Positions 7,558-16,387 are shown, counted from the first letter of the stretch. The stretch is 64,000 bases of DNA from Nonomuraea fuscirosea (GCF_003001935.1 NZ_PVNG01000005.1:248001-312000); one strand, 5' to 3'. Program-made: numbers and translations. Notes: a model not told the origin generated them from the sequence alone.

Positions 7558-8343
7558 TCATGGTGCCGAGGGGACGCCGATCGTGTCGGCCCAGGTGCGG
7601 ATCAGCTCGTCGTGGCCGGTGAAGTGGCTGCGCCGCAGGACGCCGGCCGGGTCGATGTGGCGTGACTCCGACAGCCCGAACCGGCGCAGCAGGTCGAGGA
7701 CGAGCGGTCGCGCCGTCGCCGTCAGGGCGGGAGACAGGCAGGAAGCCAGGTCCACGGTGCGGCGGGCGGTGCCGGCCGTGGCGAGCCGGCGCACTCCCGC
7801 CCGGCCGTACGCCCCGCCGTCGTGGTTCCACACCTCCATCGGCACCACGGGACCCTCGCCGGCGGCGGGGATGATTCTGGCCTCGACGCCGGCTCCGCCC
7901 CACCCGGTGGCGTGAGCGGCGTAGGAGGTCAGGAGGCGGAGCAGCGCGATGGTGAGCCACGCCAGTGCCCCCTCGCCGATCGCCCACACCTCCCCGCCGT
8001 CGGAGGGACTCTCCTTGAGCGTGCCCACCTGGACGGCGCCGAGCGCGGAGCCGGTCGCGTGCAGCTCGCAGTAGTACGTGCCGGCGGGCCGGCCGGGCGG
8101 TGTGAAGACGGTCCTGTCCGGGTGGAGCTCCGGCGGTTCGGCGGCGATCCCGATCGGCGCCGGCCAGACGTCGACGTGCCGCCTGACCCACCGCCGTAAC
8201 TCGTCGCCGCCCGCCACCGCATCGGAGCCCGCCGTTGGCCGATCGAGCGGGACCGTGCCCAGCACCAGCCAGGGCGGCCCGGGGCCGAGCCGGGTGGCGG
8301 CGTCCGTGAGGAGCCGGCCGAGGTGTTCGTGCCGTTCGTTCAT
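7558..8343 (-). CDS. Hypothetical protein
   Basis: A 261-residue protein I do not recognise. It has no membrane segment or signal peptide and no clear catalytic motif. It has several aromatic/Trp-rich stretches (WVRRHVDVWPAPIG) and a C-terminal helix (LRRFGLSESRHIDPAGVL). AGGAGT eight bases before the ATG at 8343 fixes the start (MNERHEH), nine bases inside the longest reading frame. It lies between the XRE/cupin gene and the crotonase gene on the same strand. The strong GC3 bias supports a real gene. Confidence 0.7.
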   Translation of the reverse strand: MNERHEHLGRLLTDAATRLGPGPPWLVLGTVPLDRPTAGSDAVAGGDELRRWVRRHVDVWPAPIGIAAEPPELHPDRTVFTPPGRPAGTYYCELHATGSALGAVQVGTLKESPSDGGEVWAIGEGALAWLTIALLRLLTSYAAHATGWGGAGVEARIIPAAGEGPVVPMEVWNHDGGAYGRAGVRRLATAGTARRTVDLASCLSPALTATARPLVLDLLRRFGLSESRHIDPAGVLRRSHFTGHDELIRTWADTIGVPSAP

Positions 8344-8380
8344 CGTTCGCACTCCTACAGGACGAAGCCGCCGACCCCGG

Positions 8381-9235
8381 TCAGAACAGCTTGCGCGCCT
8401 CGGAGTCGGCGAGCAGCTCGGGATCGGGCACCAGGGACTTGCTCGCCACGTTGGCCAGCATCTGGTGCGCCATGTGGAAGCCGAAGTCCTCGCTCACGGC
8501 CTTCTTCCAGTGCCGCGAGATGATGTTGTGGGCCGCCCACCGCGTGTAGCGGGGCCGCTTCATGATGAACCGGGCCAGCTCCCACGCCCGGCCGAGCAGT
8601 TGCTCGCGCGGCAGCACGTCGCTGACGATGCCCCATTCGAGTGCCTTGTCGGCCGGGATGGATTTGGCGGCGTAGATGTAGTACGCGGCCCGCTTGGGCC
8701 CGATGAGCTCCTGGAGCGCCATGAACTGGCCGTCCCCGGGAGGGGAGCCGAGCCAGAAGTGCGGGTCCATGAAGTCGGCGTCCGGCGCCGCGAACGTGAC
8801 GTCGCTCATCATCGCGAACTCGGTGTGCACGCCGGGCCCGTTGACGGCGGCGATGGTCGGGATGTCGATGTTGCCGACGAAGCTCTCGATGAGCTTCCAG
8901 CCGTCCATCATCCGCCGGTGGATGTGGTCGGGCTCCAGGTCGGAGGCGGGCTTGGGGTTGAGGCCCTTCGGGCTGCCCGTCATCCACCTGTCGCCGGTGC
9001 CGGTGATGATCAGGACCTGGTTCTCGGGGTCGTTGCCGACCTCCTGCCACACGCGCGGCCACACGTTGTGCGCGGCGTGGGTGTGCACGTACGGGCCGTC
9101 GTCCGTGTGCAGGCGGACCTCGATGACGCCGTCCTCGCGCCGCATCCGGAAGAAGTCCGCGTACCGGGCGGAGTACTCCTCGAACGTGGGCGGGGGGAGG
9201 TATCCCTTCCAGTGGTCGGCCGGATCGAATGCCAT
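8381..9235 (-). CDS. Crotonase-superfamily enzyme, 6-oxocamphor-hydrolase-like
   Basis: A 284-residue crotonase-fold protein. The oxyanion-hole segment AAVNGPGVHTEFAMMSDV and the motif DPHFWLGSPPGDGQ resemble, from memory, 6-oxocamphor hydrolase of Rhodococcus (VNGPVTNHPE and GPHFPSGIVPGDG). There, His and Asp residues drive retro-Claisen C-C bond cleavage of a cyclic diketone, and both positions appear kept here. The typical hydratase Glu pair is not evident. It could therefore be a beta-diketone hydrolase rather than an enoyl-CoA hydratase. AGGAGG precedes the ATG. It is divergent from a TetR gene with a palindromic site between them, so it is probably induced by a terpenoid-like or diketone substrate. 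Confidence 0.8.
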   Translation of the reverse strand: MAFDPADHWKGYLPPPTFEEYSARYADFFRMRREDGVIEVRLHTDDGPYVHTHAAHNVWPRVWQEVGNDPENQVLIITGTGDRWMTGSPKGLNPKPASDLEPDHIHRRMMDGWKLIESFVGNIDIPTIAAVNGPGVHTEFAMMSDVTFAAPDADFMDPHFWLGSPPGDGQFMALQELIGPKRAAYYIYAAKSIPADKALEWGIVSDVLPREQLLGRAWELARFIMKRPRYTRWAAHNIISRHWKKAVSEDFGFHMAHQMLANVASKSLVPDPELLADSEARKLF

Positions 9236-9310
9236 GTGACTGCCTCCTGGTGGCGGATGTCCGCCGAGCTCAGACGGGGTGCCAGGACACGCTCGGCGTC
9301 CCGGACCACA

Positions 9311-9336
9311 AAAAGTACACTAGCGAGTGTGCTTTT
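9311..9336. promoter_or_regulatory. Imperfect 26-bp palindrome, candidate TetR operator
   Basis: AAAAG at 9311 and CTTTT ending at 9336 flank CACT-AGCG-AGTG, giving a nearly symmetrical 26-bp element centred at 9323/9324. It lies between the divergent crotonase and TetR genes, 38 bp before the TetR start. This is typical of a TetR-dimer site that silences both genes. The regulator's binding is inferred. Confidence 0.6.
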
Positions 9337-9373
9337 AGAAGCCGTACGGACGGAAGTGGCCTAGGCTGGGCGC

Positions 9374-10015
9374 ATGTCGAGGGCTATCGCGGCGGTGCAG
9401 ACTCCCGGGCGTCGCCGCCGGTCGGAGGGCAAGAAGGCGGCCATCCTGGACGCGGCCGAGGCGCTGTTCATCGCCGAGGGATACGAGCGGGCGAGCGTCG
9501 ACGCCATCGCGGCCCGCGCGCAGGTCTCCAAGCGCACCGTGTACGACCACTTCGGAGACAAGGCGACGATCTTCCTGAAGGCGCTCGAACGGGTCAACGA
9601 CGCGCTGGCGGACGCCGTCCAGGCCGCGATCGAGGAGGAGCTGACGCCGGGCCGCGACCTGCGCGAGGCGTTGACCGCGTTCGGCCGGCGGGTCGTCACG
9701 CAGACCGTGCCGTCCTCCGACTACGTGACCTTCCGCCGCCTGACCTCACAGCACTGGGCGGTCCCCCGGCTGGCGGAGGCCGCGCGCGACCGTCCCGAGC
9801 GGACGCTCGAAGAGCGCTTCGCCGCGCTGGCGGCCGGCGGCGAGCTCACGGCCGCCGACCCCCGCCTCGCGGCGCGGCACTTCACCGCTCTGACGATCGG
9901 CCTGGCACTGGAGACGCTGGAGGCGGGAGGCGACGTGAGCGAGGCGGAGATCGTGACGGTGATCGCCGACGGGGTCGACGCGTTCCTGCGCGCCTACCGC
10001 ACCGGTCCCGCCTGA
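9374..10015 (+). CDS. TetR-family transcriptional regulator
   Basis: A 213-residue repressor. The HTH is at about 22-70 (ILDAAEALFIAEGYERASVDAIAARAQVSKRTVYDHFGDK), followed by a C-terminal ligand domain of the TetR_C type found in AcrR-like proteins. It is divergent from the crotonase gene with the palindrome at 9311-9336 between them. TAGGCT, six bases before the ATG, suggests a leaderless message. Its 3' end overlaps that of the convergent Lrp gene by 22 bp. Confidence 0.9.
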   Translation: MSRAIAAVQTPGRRRRSEGKKAAILDAAEALFIAEGYERASVDAIAARAQVSKRTVYDHFGDKATIFLKALERVNDALADAVQAAIEEELTPGRDLREALTAFGRRVVTQTVPSSDYVTFRRLTSQHWAVPRLAEAARDRPERTLEERFAALAAGGELTAADPRLAARHFTALTIGLALETLEAGGDVSEAEIVTVIADGVDAFLRAYRTGPA

Positions 10016-11016
10016 ACGTCGGGGATGAGCGGCACCGCGCGGACGGATCGTCCCTCGGCGTCCAGGATGCGGCCCAGCAGCTTGGTCATGCTCAGCACCA
10101 GTGACCGGTCCTGGACGCGCAGCGCCGGCACCTCCTGACTCATCCGCCACTCCAGGTCGTGCACCTCGGCGGTCGAGCGCAGCGACGCGTCCACGATCAC
10201 GTTGAACGGCCCGGCGACGAACGTGGAGGCACGCACCCCCGGCAAGGAGCGGATGCGTTCCTCGGCGGCGCTGAGATCCTGGACGTCCAGGGAGCCGAAG
10301 TAGACCGCGGACACCGACCGGCCGGACAGATGCCGGGAGATGTCGCAGCGGAAGGTGACCAGCCCCGCCTGCTGCATCCGCGTCAGGCGCCGCCGCACCG
10401 GCACCGGGCCGACACCCGCGTGCTCGGCCAGCCGTTCGAACGACATCCGCCCGTCGGTGTGCAACGCGCGCAGGATGCGCGTGTCGACGTCGTCCAGCGG
10501 GCCCGCGCCGCCGGAGCTCCGCCCCGCGTCGGAGCCGAGGCGGCGGCGCTGCTCGGGGTTGAGCGCGCCCTCCCGCCAGCGGCTGGCCTCCAGGGTCGAC
10601 CGGGTGACCACGTGACTGCGGATCTTCGAGATGCCCGGGATCCGCCCCACGAGGTCGAGGAGGTAGCCGGACAGCTCGTCCAGGCCGGGCGCCTGGGCCA
10701 GCACGAGCACGTCGCGGGCGCCGCTGGTCACCTTGACGGTGGCCGCCTGGCTGTCCTCGGCGAGCGCGCGGGCGACCTCGGTCAGCCGCCCCGGCACGCA
10801 GTCGACCTCCACCAGCGCGCACGCGGGGGTCGCGCTGCCTGAGGGATGGGCGGCCACCCAGGCGGCGCCCTCGGATTCCATGCGGGCCCAGCGGCGGCCC
10901 ACGGTGGCCGGGTCGACCCCGAGGACCTCCCCGAGGTCACGCCAGCTCGCCCGCGGCGCCGACCGTACGGCGTCGACGATGGCGACGTCGAGCTCGTCGA
11001 AGGACGACGGAAGCAT
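9994..11016 (-). CDS. Lrp/AsnC-family regulator with two tandem HTH-RAM modules
   Basis: A 340-residue double-length Lrp/AsnC protein. The first AsnC-type HTH is at about 5-50 (FDELDVAIVDAVRSAPRASWRDLGEVLG) with a RAM-like ligand domain. A second HTH (LDDVDTRILRALHTDGRMSFERLAEHAGVG) lies around 180-225 with a second ligand domain. Single-module Lrp proteins are about 150 residues, so this is a fused pair. It is divergent from the nine-gene catabolic operon at 11140-19408 and is presumably its amino-acid-responsive regulator. Start ATG 11016 follows AGGAAAG. Confidence 0.88.
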   Translation of the reverse strand: MLPSSFDELDVAIVDAVRSAPRASWRDLGEVLGVDPATVGRRWARMESEGAAWVAAHPSGSATPACALVEVDCVPGRLTEVARALAEDSQAATVKVTSGARDVLVLAQAPGLDELSGYLLDLVGRIPGISKIRSHVVTRSTLEASRWREGALNPEQRRRLGSDAGRSSGGAGPLDDVDTRILRALHTDGRMSFERLAEHAGVGPVPVRRRLTRMQQAGLVTFRCDISRHLSGRSVSAVYFGSLDVQDLSAAEERIRSLPGVRASTFVAGPFNVIVDASLRSTAEVHDLEWRMSQEVPALRVQDRSLVLSMTKLLGRILDAEGRSVRAVPLIPDVQAGPVR

Positions 11017-11019
11017 CAC

Positions 11020-11064
11020 ATCAGCTTTCCTGCACAGAACAAGCCCACGGATCAGATTTCCTGC
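11020..11064. promoter_or_regulatory. Direct repeats in Lrp/catabolic-operon intergenic region
   Basis: ATCAGCTTTCCTGC at 11020-11033 recurs as ATCAGATTTCCTGC at 11051-11064. The two are 31 bp apart (three helical turns) with one mismatch in 14. A 13-bp palindrome, TTCGG-CGG-CCGAA, follows at 11067-11079. Helically phased repeats next to a divergent Lrp gene suit binding by an Lrp multimer. The assignment is inferred. Confidence 0.5.
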
Positions 11065-11139
11065 GATTCGGCGGCCGAACCGTGCGATCACCCTAGCGTG
11101 TCGCTCGTCAGCAGCCGGCGAACGAGGACAGGGCGACGA

Positions 11140-12405
11140 GTGGGATCGAACGACGGAGCCGCGTTGCGGGTGCGCAACGTACGGCTCATCGACGGGGTCA
11201 GTGCGCAGGCCGTGCAGGACGCCGTGCTGGAATGCGGCGACGACGGCCGGATCACCTACGCCGGCCCGGCGGCGCGGGCGCCCGAGCCCCGGCCGGGCGT
11301 CAGGACGATCGACGGCCAGGGTGGCACGCTCCTTCCCGGGCTGTTCGACTGCCACACCCACCTGGGCGTCCCGTCCGACCGGTCGCTCGTGGAGGCCGCC
11401 CTCCTGACGGACCCCGTCCTGGGCGTCCTGCAGACGACAGAACGCATGAAGCGCACGCTCGACGCCGGCGTCACCTCGGCCCGCGACCTGGGCGGGCTGC
11501 CCGCCGGGTTCCGCGACGCCGTCGCGGCGGGACTCGTTCCCGGCCCCCGCCTGCAGACCTCGGTCGGCGTGCTCAGCCACACCGGCGGCCACGCCGACGG
11601 CACCCTGCCCGGCGGGAAGAGCCTCGACCTCGACTACTGCGAGATCGCCGACGACGTGCCCGGCGTGCGCAAGGCCGCGCGGCGGATGCTGCGGGCCGGC
11701 GCCGACCTGGTCAAGATCTGCACCAGCGGCGGCATCAGCAGCGCGCACGACGACCCGGACGACCAGGACCTGCTCGACGAGGAGATCGCCGCGGTCGTGG
11801 ACGAGGCGCGCCGCCACCGCGGCCGCCCGGTCGCCGCGCACGCGCAGGGCCGGGCCGGCGTCCTCGCCGCGATCCGCGGCGGCGTCCGCTCGGTCGAGCA
11901 CGGCTTCGGCATCGACGACGAGGGATGCGACCTGCTCGGCGAGCGGGGGGCCTTCCTCGTGCCGACCCTGTCGACCGTCTTCCAGCCGCTGGACCCGCGT
12001 AAGACCACGCCGTGGCGCTACCAGAAGAAGCTGCGCTGGAACGAGCGGGCCAAGGAGAACATCGCCGCGGCCATCGCGCGCGGGGTCGACATCGCGGCCG
12101 GCACGGACGCCGGGATCTCGCCGCACGGCGGCAACCTCTCCGAGCTGTCGTACCTGGTCGAGCTGGGGATGTCGCCGATGGCCGCGATCAGGGCCGCGAC
12201 CTCGGCCAGCGCCCGGTTGCTCGGCGTCGAGGACACGCTCGGGACGCTGCGCGCCGGGTACGCCGCCGACCTCGTCCTGTGCGCGGGGGATCCGCTGCGC
12301 GACATCGGCCTGCTGTCGGCCCCCGAGCAGATCGTCCTGGTCGCCCAGCAGGGCGTCGTCCGTAAACTCACGCTGCCAGAAAGGAGCGGCTCGTGCCAGA
12401 CATGA
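11140..12405 (+). CDS. Metal-dependent amidohydrolase (M38/imidazolonepropionase-like)
   Basis: A 421-residue amidohydrolase-superfamily enzyme. It shows the metal site LFDCHTHLG (H72, H74), a Lys in LVKICTSGG likely to be carboxylated, His in HAQG and VEHG, and the late Asp in AGTDAGISPHGGN. This set matches the peptidase M38/Xaa-Pro-dipeptidase-like group, which hydrolyses amide bonds of dipeptides, imides or N-acyl amino acids. The GTG at 11140 follows GAGGACAGG. It is the first gene of the operon, and its stop overlaps the MFS gene start. It probably releases the amino acid degraded by the downstream enzymes. The actual substrate is unknown. Confidence 0.85.
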   Translation: MGSNDGAALRVRNVRLIDGVSAQAVQDAVLECGDDGRITYAGPAARAPEPRPGVRTIDGQGGTLLPGLFDCHTHLGVPSDRSLVEAALLTDPVLGVLQTTERMKRTLDAGVTSARDLGGLPAGFRDAVAAGLVPGPRLQTSVGVLSHTGGHADGTLPGGKSLDLDYCEIADDVPGVRKAARRMLRAGADLVKICTSGGISSAHDDPDDQDLLDEEIAAVVDEARRHRGRPVAAHAQGRAGVLAAIRGGVRSVEHGFGIDDEGCDLLGERGAFLVPTLSTVFQPLDPRKTTPWRYQKKLRWNERAKENIAAAIARGVDIAAGTDAGISPHGGNLSELSYLVELGMSPMAAIRAATSASARLLGVEDTLGTLRAGYAADLVLCAGDPLRDIGLLSAPEQIVLVAQQGVVRKLTLPERSGSCQT

Positions 12406-13862
12406 GCTCCGACACCACAGCGCAAAGGCCGCCGGCCGATCTGCACACCGGCTGGACCGGCCGGGTCATCGGCTATGTCGCGGTCCTCGTCCTGGTGAAC
12501 GTCATGGTCGACACCGTGCTCGCCTCGCCGACCTTCGTCCTGCCCCAACTGCGCGACGCCTTCGACACCACGCAGTTCGCCTGGCTCGACTCCAGCGCGA
12601 TGCTGGCGGGCGCCATGTGGGCGCCGCTGCTCGGCAAGACCGCCGACATCTACGGCAAGCGCAGGATCCTCGTGATCACGCTGATCGTCGCCGGGCTCGG
12701 CGGGCTCGTATCCCTGCTGGCGCCGAACATCGGCGTCTTCGTCCTCGGCCGGGTCCTCCAGGGCGCCGCCGTCGCCGCCCTGTTCCTCACCGTCGCGATC
12801 ATCAGGGACGTCTGCGCGCCCAAGTTCGCCATGATCGTGACCGGCGTCGTCACCTCGGGCTCGGCCGCGTTCGGGATCGTGCAGCCGTTCGTGCTGGAGA
12901 TCGCGACGAAGGTGTTCGGCTGGCAGTTCGTGTTCGTCGTCTCGGCGGCGTTCGCGGCCGTGGCCGCGCTGTTCGTGCGCCTGGTGATCCCGAACTCCCG
13001 GATCACGACGCCGGGCCGGGTCGACGTCGCGGGCGCGCTCGTCCTCGGCGGCGGGCTGGCGGGCGTGCTGGTGTACATCAGCCTCGGGCAGGAGTTCGGC
13101 TGGCTGAGCCTGCTTCCGGTCGCCGCGCTCGTCCTGGGCGTGGTGGCGCTGCTCGTCTGGTACTTCGTCCTGAGCCGCGTCCCGGAGCCGGTGATCGACG
13201 TGCGCGGCATCTCCGCGGTGCTCGGGCTGGGCCTGCTCGTGGTGGTGATGGGGACGGGCGCGTACCGGAGCATGCTCGCGCTGTTCAGCCTGCTGATCGA
13301 CGTCTCACCCGACGAGGGCCTCGGCTACGGGATCGCGGGGCCGGCGGCGCTCGGCCTGATGTTCGGCATCCCGTCGATCGGGATCATGCTCGGCGGCATC
13401 GTGGCGGGCGCGATCGCCACCCGCGTGGGACCGGCCTGGCCGCTCGCCGCCGGTCTGACGCTCGGGACGATCGCCTCCCTCACGATGTTCACCGTCGGCG
13501 CGGCGAACCTGCCGATCGCCGTGATCTGCTCGTTCCTGCTGAGCGTCACCGCGGGTTCGCTGGTCACCTCGGGGTTCAACCTGGCCTCCATCCTGGCCCC
13601 GCCCGAGCGGCAGGGCACCGTCTCCAGCATGGTGATGGTCATGGTCGCGATCGGTTCGGTGACCATGAGCTTCGTCGGCTCGGCGATCCTCGGCGCGACG
13701 GACGTGGTCGTGGCCGGCGAGACGGTCAACTCCTCGCTCGGCGTGCACTCCTACATCGCGGTCGCGGGCTGCGCGTTCGTCCTCGCCGCCGTACCCGTGA
13801 CGTTCCTGCTGCGCCGGATGCGCGGCCACGTCGTCACGGACGTCCCCGTGAGCCAGGTCTAG
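12393..13862 (+). CDS. MFS transporter
   Basis: A 489-residue membrane protein with about 14 hydrophobic segments, and the MFS loop motif LLGKTADIYGKRRIL between the second and third helices. It resembles the DHA2-type drug/solute antiporters. Its place as the second gene of the catabolic operon suggests uptake of the substrate or export of a product. GTG at 12393 lies six bases after AAAGGAG; ATG 12402, overlapping the amidohydrolase stop, is the alternative start. Confidence 0.88.
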   Translation: MPDMSSDTTAQRPPADLHTGWTGRVIGYVAVLVLVNVMVDTVLASPTFVLPQLRDAFDTTQFAWLDSSAMLAGAMWAPLLGKTADIYGKRRILVITLIVAGLGGLVSLLAPNIGVFVLGRVLQGAAVAALFLTVAIIRDVCAPKFAMIVTGVVTSGSAAFGIVQPFVLEIATKVFGWQFVFVVSAAFAAVAALFVRLVIPNSRITTPGRVDVAGALVLGGGLAGVLVYISLGQEFGWLSLLPVAALVLGVVALLVWYFVLSRVPEPVIDVRGISAVLGLGLLVVVMGTGAYRSMLALFSLLIDVSPDEGLGYGIAGPAALGLMFGIPSIGIMLGGIVAGAIATRVGPAWPLAAGLTLGTIASLTMFTVGAANLPIAVICSFLLSVTAGSLVTSGFNLASILAPPERQGTVSSMVMVMVAIGSVTMSFVGSAILGATDVVVAGETVNSSLGVHSYIAVAGCAFVLAAVPVTFLLRRMRGHVVTDVPVSQV

Positions 13863-13872
13863 GAGGAACGGC

Positions 13873-14253
13873 ATGACCGACCACGCACCGGCGAGCCCCG
13901 CGCAGGCGCGGCATCCGTACAGTCCCGTGCGCGAGACCGGGACCGGGCTCGTCTTCCTCTCCGGCCAGCTCGGCGTGGAAGGCGGCCGGGTGGTGCCGGG
14001 CGGCGTCGCGGCCGAGACGCGGCAGGCGCTGGCGAACCTCCGAGCCAAGCTGGCCTCGGCGGGCCTGGATCACCGGCACGTCGTGAAGATCACCGTCTAT
14101 CTGACCACGATGGCCGACCGCAACGCCATGGACGCCGTCTACCAGGAGACGCTGCCCGAGCCGCGGCCGGCCCGCACCTGCGTCGCCGTCGCCGAGCTGC
14201 CCTACCGCGCCCGGGTCGAGCTGGACGCCGTCGCGGTGCGGGACGGTGACTGA
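13873..14253 (+). CDS. RidA-family enamine/imine deaminase
   Basis: A 126-residue YjgF/YER057c/RidA protein. It shows the trimer fold landmarks GLVFLSGQLG, QALANLRAKLASAGLDHRHVVKITVYLTTM and the active-site segment PARTCVAVAELPYRARVELDAVA. RidA speeds release of ammonia from the 2-aminoacrylate-type enamines/imines produced by PLP-dependent dehydratases. Such a dehydratase is the next gene, overlapping by a few bases, so the pairing is functionally logical. Good Shine-Dalgarno TAGGAGG. Confidence 0.9.
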   Translation: MTDHAPASPAQARHPYSPVRETGTGLVFLSGQLGVEGGRVVPGGVAAETRQALANLRAKLASAGLDHRHVVKITVYLTTMADRNAMDAVYQETLPEPRPARTCVAVAELPYRARVELDAVAVRDGD

Positions 14254-15232
14254 CATGCGCACCGCCTCCCAGGGAGCGCCCGGTCTCGCGGTGACGGCCG
14301 GCGACGTCGTCGCGGCGCGCGCCAGGATCGCCGGCCATGTCGTACGGACGCCGCTGCTGCCCGCCTCGTGGGCGCCGGGCGAGCTCTGGCTGAAGGCCGA
14401 GAGCCTCCAGCCGATCGGCGCCTTCAAGCTGCGCGGCGCGGTGAACGCGATCGCGCGGCTGCGTCCCGACGTCCGCGCCCGTGGCGTCGTCACGCATTCG
14501 AGCGGCAACCACGGCCAGGCGGTCGCCTGGGCCGCCCGCGCGGCGGGCGTCCCGGCGGTGATCGTCATGCCGGAGGGGGCGACGGCGGTCAAGGTGGAGG
14601 CGACCAGGGAGCTGGGCGCCGAGGTCGTCATGGCCCCGGCCGCCCGGCGCGAGCGCGTCGCCGGCACCGTACGGGCGGAGCGCGGCATGACGCTGATCCC
14701 GCCCTACGACCACGCCGACGTCATCGCCGGCCAGGGGACGCTCGCCCTCGAAGTGCTGGAGGACCTGGACGAGATCGACACCCTGCTCGTGCCGGTCGGC
14801 GGCGGCGGGCTGATCTCGGGCGTGGGGATCGCCGTCGCGTCGCTGTCCTCGCGGACCCGGGTGATCGGCGTGGAGCCCGAACTGGCCGCCGACGCCCGCG
14901 CCTCCCTCGCCCGGGGCCACCGGGTCGAGTGGGACGCCCGATCGACCGCCCGCACGATCGCCGACGGGACGCGGACGCCGGTCGTGGGCGAGCTCAACTT
15001 CCCGATCATGCGGGCGACGGTCGACGACATCGTCACCGTGGGCGAGGACGAGATCCTCGCCGCGGTGGCGGCGCTGGCCCGGCGCTCCCGTCTCGTCGTG
15101 GAGCCCAGCGGCGCCCTCGGCGTCGCCGCCCACCTGGCCGATCCCGCCAGGTACGGGCGGGCGGTCGCCGTGCTCTCGGGCGGCAACATCGATCCCGCCG
15201 TCCTCTTCCGCGCCCTCGCCTTCCCCGTCTGA
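14246..15232 (+). CDS. PLP-dependent threonine/serine dehydratase-like enzyme
   Basis: A 328-residue fold-type II PLP enzyme. The PLP lysine is in IGAFKLRGAVNA (K61), the substrate loop is SSGNHGQAVAW (85-95), and the phosphate-binding loop is PVGGGGLISG. It lacks the ACT regulatory domain of biosynthetic IlvA, so it is like catabolic threonine dehydratase, serine racemase or threo-3-hydroxyaspartate dehydratase. It converts a beta-hydroxy amino acid to a 2-oxo acid through an enamine that RidA would hydrolyse. GTG 14246 or ATG 14255 may be the start; both overlap the RidA stop. Confidence 0.88.
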   Translation: MTDMRTASQGAPGLAVTAGDVVAARARIAGHVVRTPLLPASWAPGELWLKAESLQPIGAFKLRGAVNAIARLRPDVRARGVVTHSSGNHGQAVAWAARAAGVPAVIVMPEGATAVKVEATRELGAEVVMAPAARRERVAGTVRAERGMTLIPPYDHADVIAGQGTLALEVLEDLDEIDTLLVPVGGGGLISGVGIAVASLSSRTRVIGVEPELAADARASLARGHRVEWDARSTARTIADGTRTPVVGELNFPIMRATVDDIVTVGEDEILAAVAALARRSRLVVEPSGALGVAAHLADPARYGRAVAVLSGGNIDPAVLFRALAFPV

Positions 15233-15263
15233 CCGAAACCGTTCCTGAAAGGAGTCACCGCAC

Positions 15264-15797
15264 ATGACCTATGCGCAGGCCGTCGCCGACGGCATCTGGG
15301 CGGCCGGCACCGCGCGCGTCGGGTACATCCCGTCCGTGACCGTGGCGCCCATCGTCACCGCGCTGATCGCGTCCGACGGCGGCGCGGACGGCAGCTCGCC
15401 GCGCGTCACCCCGCTGTCGCGGGAGGAGGAGGCGATCGGCGTGCTGGGCGCGGTGGCGTTCACCGGCCGGCTCGGCGCCGTGGTCATGCAGGACAACGGC
15501 TTCGGCAACGCGCTCACGGCGCTCACCACGTTCACGCTGTCGTACCACCTGCCGCTGCTCGTCTTCGCCAACACCAGGGGCGGTCTCGGCGAGTACAACT
15601 CGATGATCCACTCCATCAGCCAGCCCATGCCGGCCGTCCTGCGCGCCGTCGGGCTGCCGGTCATCGAGTTGGACCGCAGGAGCGGCCCCGAGGACTGGCA
15701 CGACACCGTACGGGAGGCCGGGACGCACGCGGTCATGACGTACCGGCCCGTGGTCGTCCTCGGGTCCTTCTGGAACACCGACGGAAAGGTCGCCTGA
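15264..15797 (+). CDS. TPP-dependent 2-oxo acid decarboxylase, alpha (PYR-domain) subunit
   Basis: A 177-residue protein matching the pyrimidine-binding domain of TPP enzymes, as in the split sulfopyruvate and phosphonopyruvate decarboxylases (ComD type). The catalytic Glu that activates TPP is in LSREEEAIGVLGAVAF. The loop VVMQDNGFGNALTALTTF is typical of this subgroup. With the next gene it should form a heteromeric enzyme that decarboxylates a 2-oxo acid to an aldehyde. GAAAGGAG precedes the ATG. Confidence 0.85.
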   Translation: MTYAQAVADGIWAAGTARVGYIPSVTVAPIVTALIASDGGADGSSPRVTPLSREEEAIGVLGAVAFTGRLGAVVMQDNGFGNALTALTTFTLSYHLPLLVFANTRGGLGEYNSMIHSISQPMPAVLRAVGLPVIELDRRSGPEDWHDTVREAGTHAVMTYRPVVVLGSFWNTDGKVA

Positions 15798-16387
15798 TGA
15801 AGCGGATCGAAGCGCTCGGCGTGCTCGCCGGCCTGACGGAACGCCACCCCGTCGTCGTCACCTGCGCGGCGACGAGCCGCGAACTGGCCTCCGTGCGGGA
15901 CCGCGACAACCACCTCTACCTGCTCGACGCGATGGGCCTGGTGGGCTCGGTGGCGACCGGGCTGGCGCTCAGCGTGGACCCGTCCGCGCCGAAGGTCGTC
16001 GGCATCGAGGGGGACGGCTCGCTGCTCATGAACCCGAACGTGCTCCCCACGGGCGGCTACCTCGCCCCGTCCAACCTGCTCCTCGTGCTGCTCGACAACG
16101 GCGTGTACGGATCGACGGGAGCGCTGCCGACCTACTCCGCCAGGATCGACCTCGAACGGCTGGCCGCCGCCGCCGGCTGGACCACGCGCAGGGCCGACAC
16201 CCCCGACGGGCTGCGGGCCGCCTTCGGCGAGCTGCTCACCGTCACCGGACCGGCCTTCCTGTACGCCCGCATCGAGGAGGGCAACGCCCAGGGGATCGAG
16301 AAGCTGCTGATCGACCCGGTCACGATCACCGGCCGGTTCACCCGCTGGCTGCGCGAGGTGCACGCCGTCTCGGGGGCCGACGCGTGA
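15797..16387 (+). CDS. TPP-dependent 2-oxo acid decarboxylase, beta (PP-domain) subunit
   Basis: A 196-residue diphosphate-binding TPP domain. The GDGS motif at 72-75 and DNGVYGSTG from 100 form the metal/diphosphate signature (GDG-x25-NN-type). It is the ComE-type partner of the alpha subunit, whose stop shares one base with this start. Family members decarboxylate sulfopyruvate or phosphonopyruvate. The substrate here is probably the 2-oxo acid made by the upstream dehydratase. Confidence 0.86.
   Translation: MKRIEALGVLAGLTERHPVVVTCAATSRELASVRDRDNHLYLLDAMGLVGSVATGLALSVDPSAPKVVGIEGDGSLLMNPNVLPTGGYLAPSNLLLVLLDNGVYGSTGALPTYSARIDLERLAAAAGWTTRRADTPDGLRAAFGELLTVTGPAFLYARIEEGNAQGIEKLLIDPVTITGRFTRWLREVHAVSGADA

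Noticed and set aside
11017..12126. N-terminal extension of the Lrp-type frame opposite the amidohydrolase
   Set aside because: The extension is antisense to a gene with full metal-site motifs; the Lrp HTH starts right after ATG 11016.
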